DNA of 64,000 bases. Origin: Paraburkholderia sp. BL9I2N2 (lineage in GTDB: Bacteria > Pseudomonadota > Gammaproteobacteria > Burkholderiales > Burkholderiaceae). Position 1 is the stretch's first letter, and every line of letters starts with the position of its first letter. The stretch is from positions 1,178,001 through 1,242,000 of the forward strand of contig NZ_SMGP01000002.1 of the NCBI RefSeq assembly GCF_004339745.1, written 5' to 3'. Below the pieces are notes generated by a model. The model saw only the letters and a program-made list of their open reading frames with translations. It ran no database searches and had not been told where the DNA came from. The position numbers were made by a program, and so were the translations under genes. Shown here in pieces: positions 63,665 through 64,000 of the stretch.

Positions 63665-64000
63665 GGAGCCTCCGTTGTGATCTGCGCGCGCTGCGTGTGC
63701 AGCCCGCCTGTGTCGTGAATACCGGCCACGCGCACCCGCCCTTGCAGGAATAGCGCGGCGCCTTCGATCAAGCCTCGTTCGAGCAGACGCTGCGCGGCTT
63801 CGACTCCACGCGACAGCGCAAAGTCGATCAGCGGCTGCGGCAAGGACGGCACGTCGACGGTGACGAGCATATCGCCAAGGTCGCTATCGTCTTTCAACGA
63901 CGAAGCCGGACGCCGCAGAATACCGGCATGTTCCAGATCGACGGCGTTGGCGATCATGGTCGCGGCGGCGTCGGCGGCGGCGGCGTTGCGCGCGAGCACG
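63640..64000 (-). CDS. UPF0280 (ApbE-superfamily) protein, 5' end beyond the window
   Basis: About 120 codons reach the right edge in frame (ADAAATMIANAVDLEHAGIL, DDSDLGDMLVTVDVPSLPQP, EGAALFLQGRVRVAGIHDTG) and end KYAAC at 63640. The pattern DAAATxIANAV with DxDLGDxLVTVDV is characteristic of UPF0280. The superfamily contains the flavin transferase ApbE; UPF0280 function is unknown. It would be the first gene visible of the heterocycle operon. Confidence 0.8.
   Translation of the reverse strand, partial: VLARNAAAADAAATMIANAVDLEHAGILRRPASSLKDDSDLGDMLVTVDVPSLPQPLIDFALSRGVEAAQRLLERGLIEGAALFLQGRVRVAGIHDTGGLHTQRAQITTEAPCSKYAAC

Noticed and set aside
1..64000. CRISPR arrays, tRNA or rRNA genes
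   Set aside because: No regularly spaced repeat-spacer array was seen; the only tandem repeats (44750-44811) lack spacers. No tRNA T-arm or rRNA segments were recognised by eye.

Overview
The window looks like a chromosomal segment of a Burkholderia/Paraburkholderia-type betaproteobacterium. The inference rests on high GC content, clustered LysR/MarR/TetR/MocR regulators, TRAP and Liv-type transporters, an IS30/IS1182/IS110 complement, and several small proteins of types that I know mainly from that group. All family names come from reading the sequence and memory; no database search was run.

Left third (1-28 kb): a mosaic of short transcription units with long gene-poor gaps. It holds a partial, isolated lpxA; a membrane-anchored SagB-type dehydrogenase; an alpha/beta hydrolase; a complete IS30 element; two small exported proteins and a DUF4397 lipoprotein; a MerR-like regulator; a cstA-ybdD pyruvate-uptake pair; a truncated tyrosine recombinase; a YbjQ protein; a hybrid histidine kinase; and a complete RND efflux system (TetR regulator, adaptor and pump on one strand, outer-membrane channel divergent) with readable promoters and operator-like dyads. 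Several wrecked genes lie between them: an HpnI-like glycosyltransferase tail, a receiver-domain protein, and a small leader-type peptide with a frameshift.

Middle (28-39 kb): a catabolic island with an SDR dehydrogenase, a LysR regulator, a RuBisCO-like protein (RLP), a DUF1537 four-carbon-acid-sugar kinase, a pyruvate kinase and a two-gene TRAP transporter. The RLP-kinase pair resembles the D-apionate/3-oxo-isoapionate route, but the apionate oxidoisomerase and lactonase are not in view. The TRAP operon ends in a strong terminator, and an internally deleted group II intron sits a few bases behind its T-tract, the site preference of class C introns.

39-48.6 kb: a damaged IS1182 element with a fold-back right end, a broken SHOCT-like tail, a proline/glutamine-rich exported protein, an IS110/IS1111-type element, a cluster of direct repeats, then a LysE exporter, a MocR regulator and an omega-amino-acid:pyruvate aminotransferase.

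Right third (48.7-64 kb): a histone-H1-like DUF6496 protein; a compact operon of ECF sigma factor, small membrane protein, ferredoxin with an altered cluster site, and a methyltransferase a little downstream; then a minus-strand operon of about 12 kb running off the right edge. That operon encodes a UPF0280 protein, two DUF1185 proteins, a fused LivHM permease, LivG, LivF, an enamidase-like amidohydrolase, a two-subunit molybdenum hydroxylase whose large subunit carries three c-type hemes, and a periplasmic binding protein. Together they suggest uptake, hydroxylation and hydrolytic opening of an N-heterocycle. Two single-base frameshifts, in livHM and in the first DUF1185 gene, are either sequencing errors or early decay.
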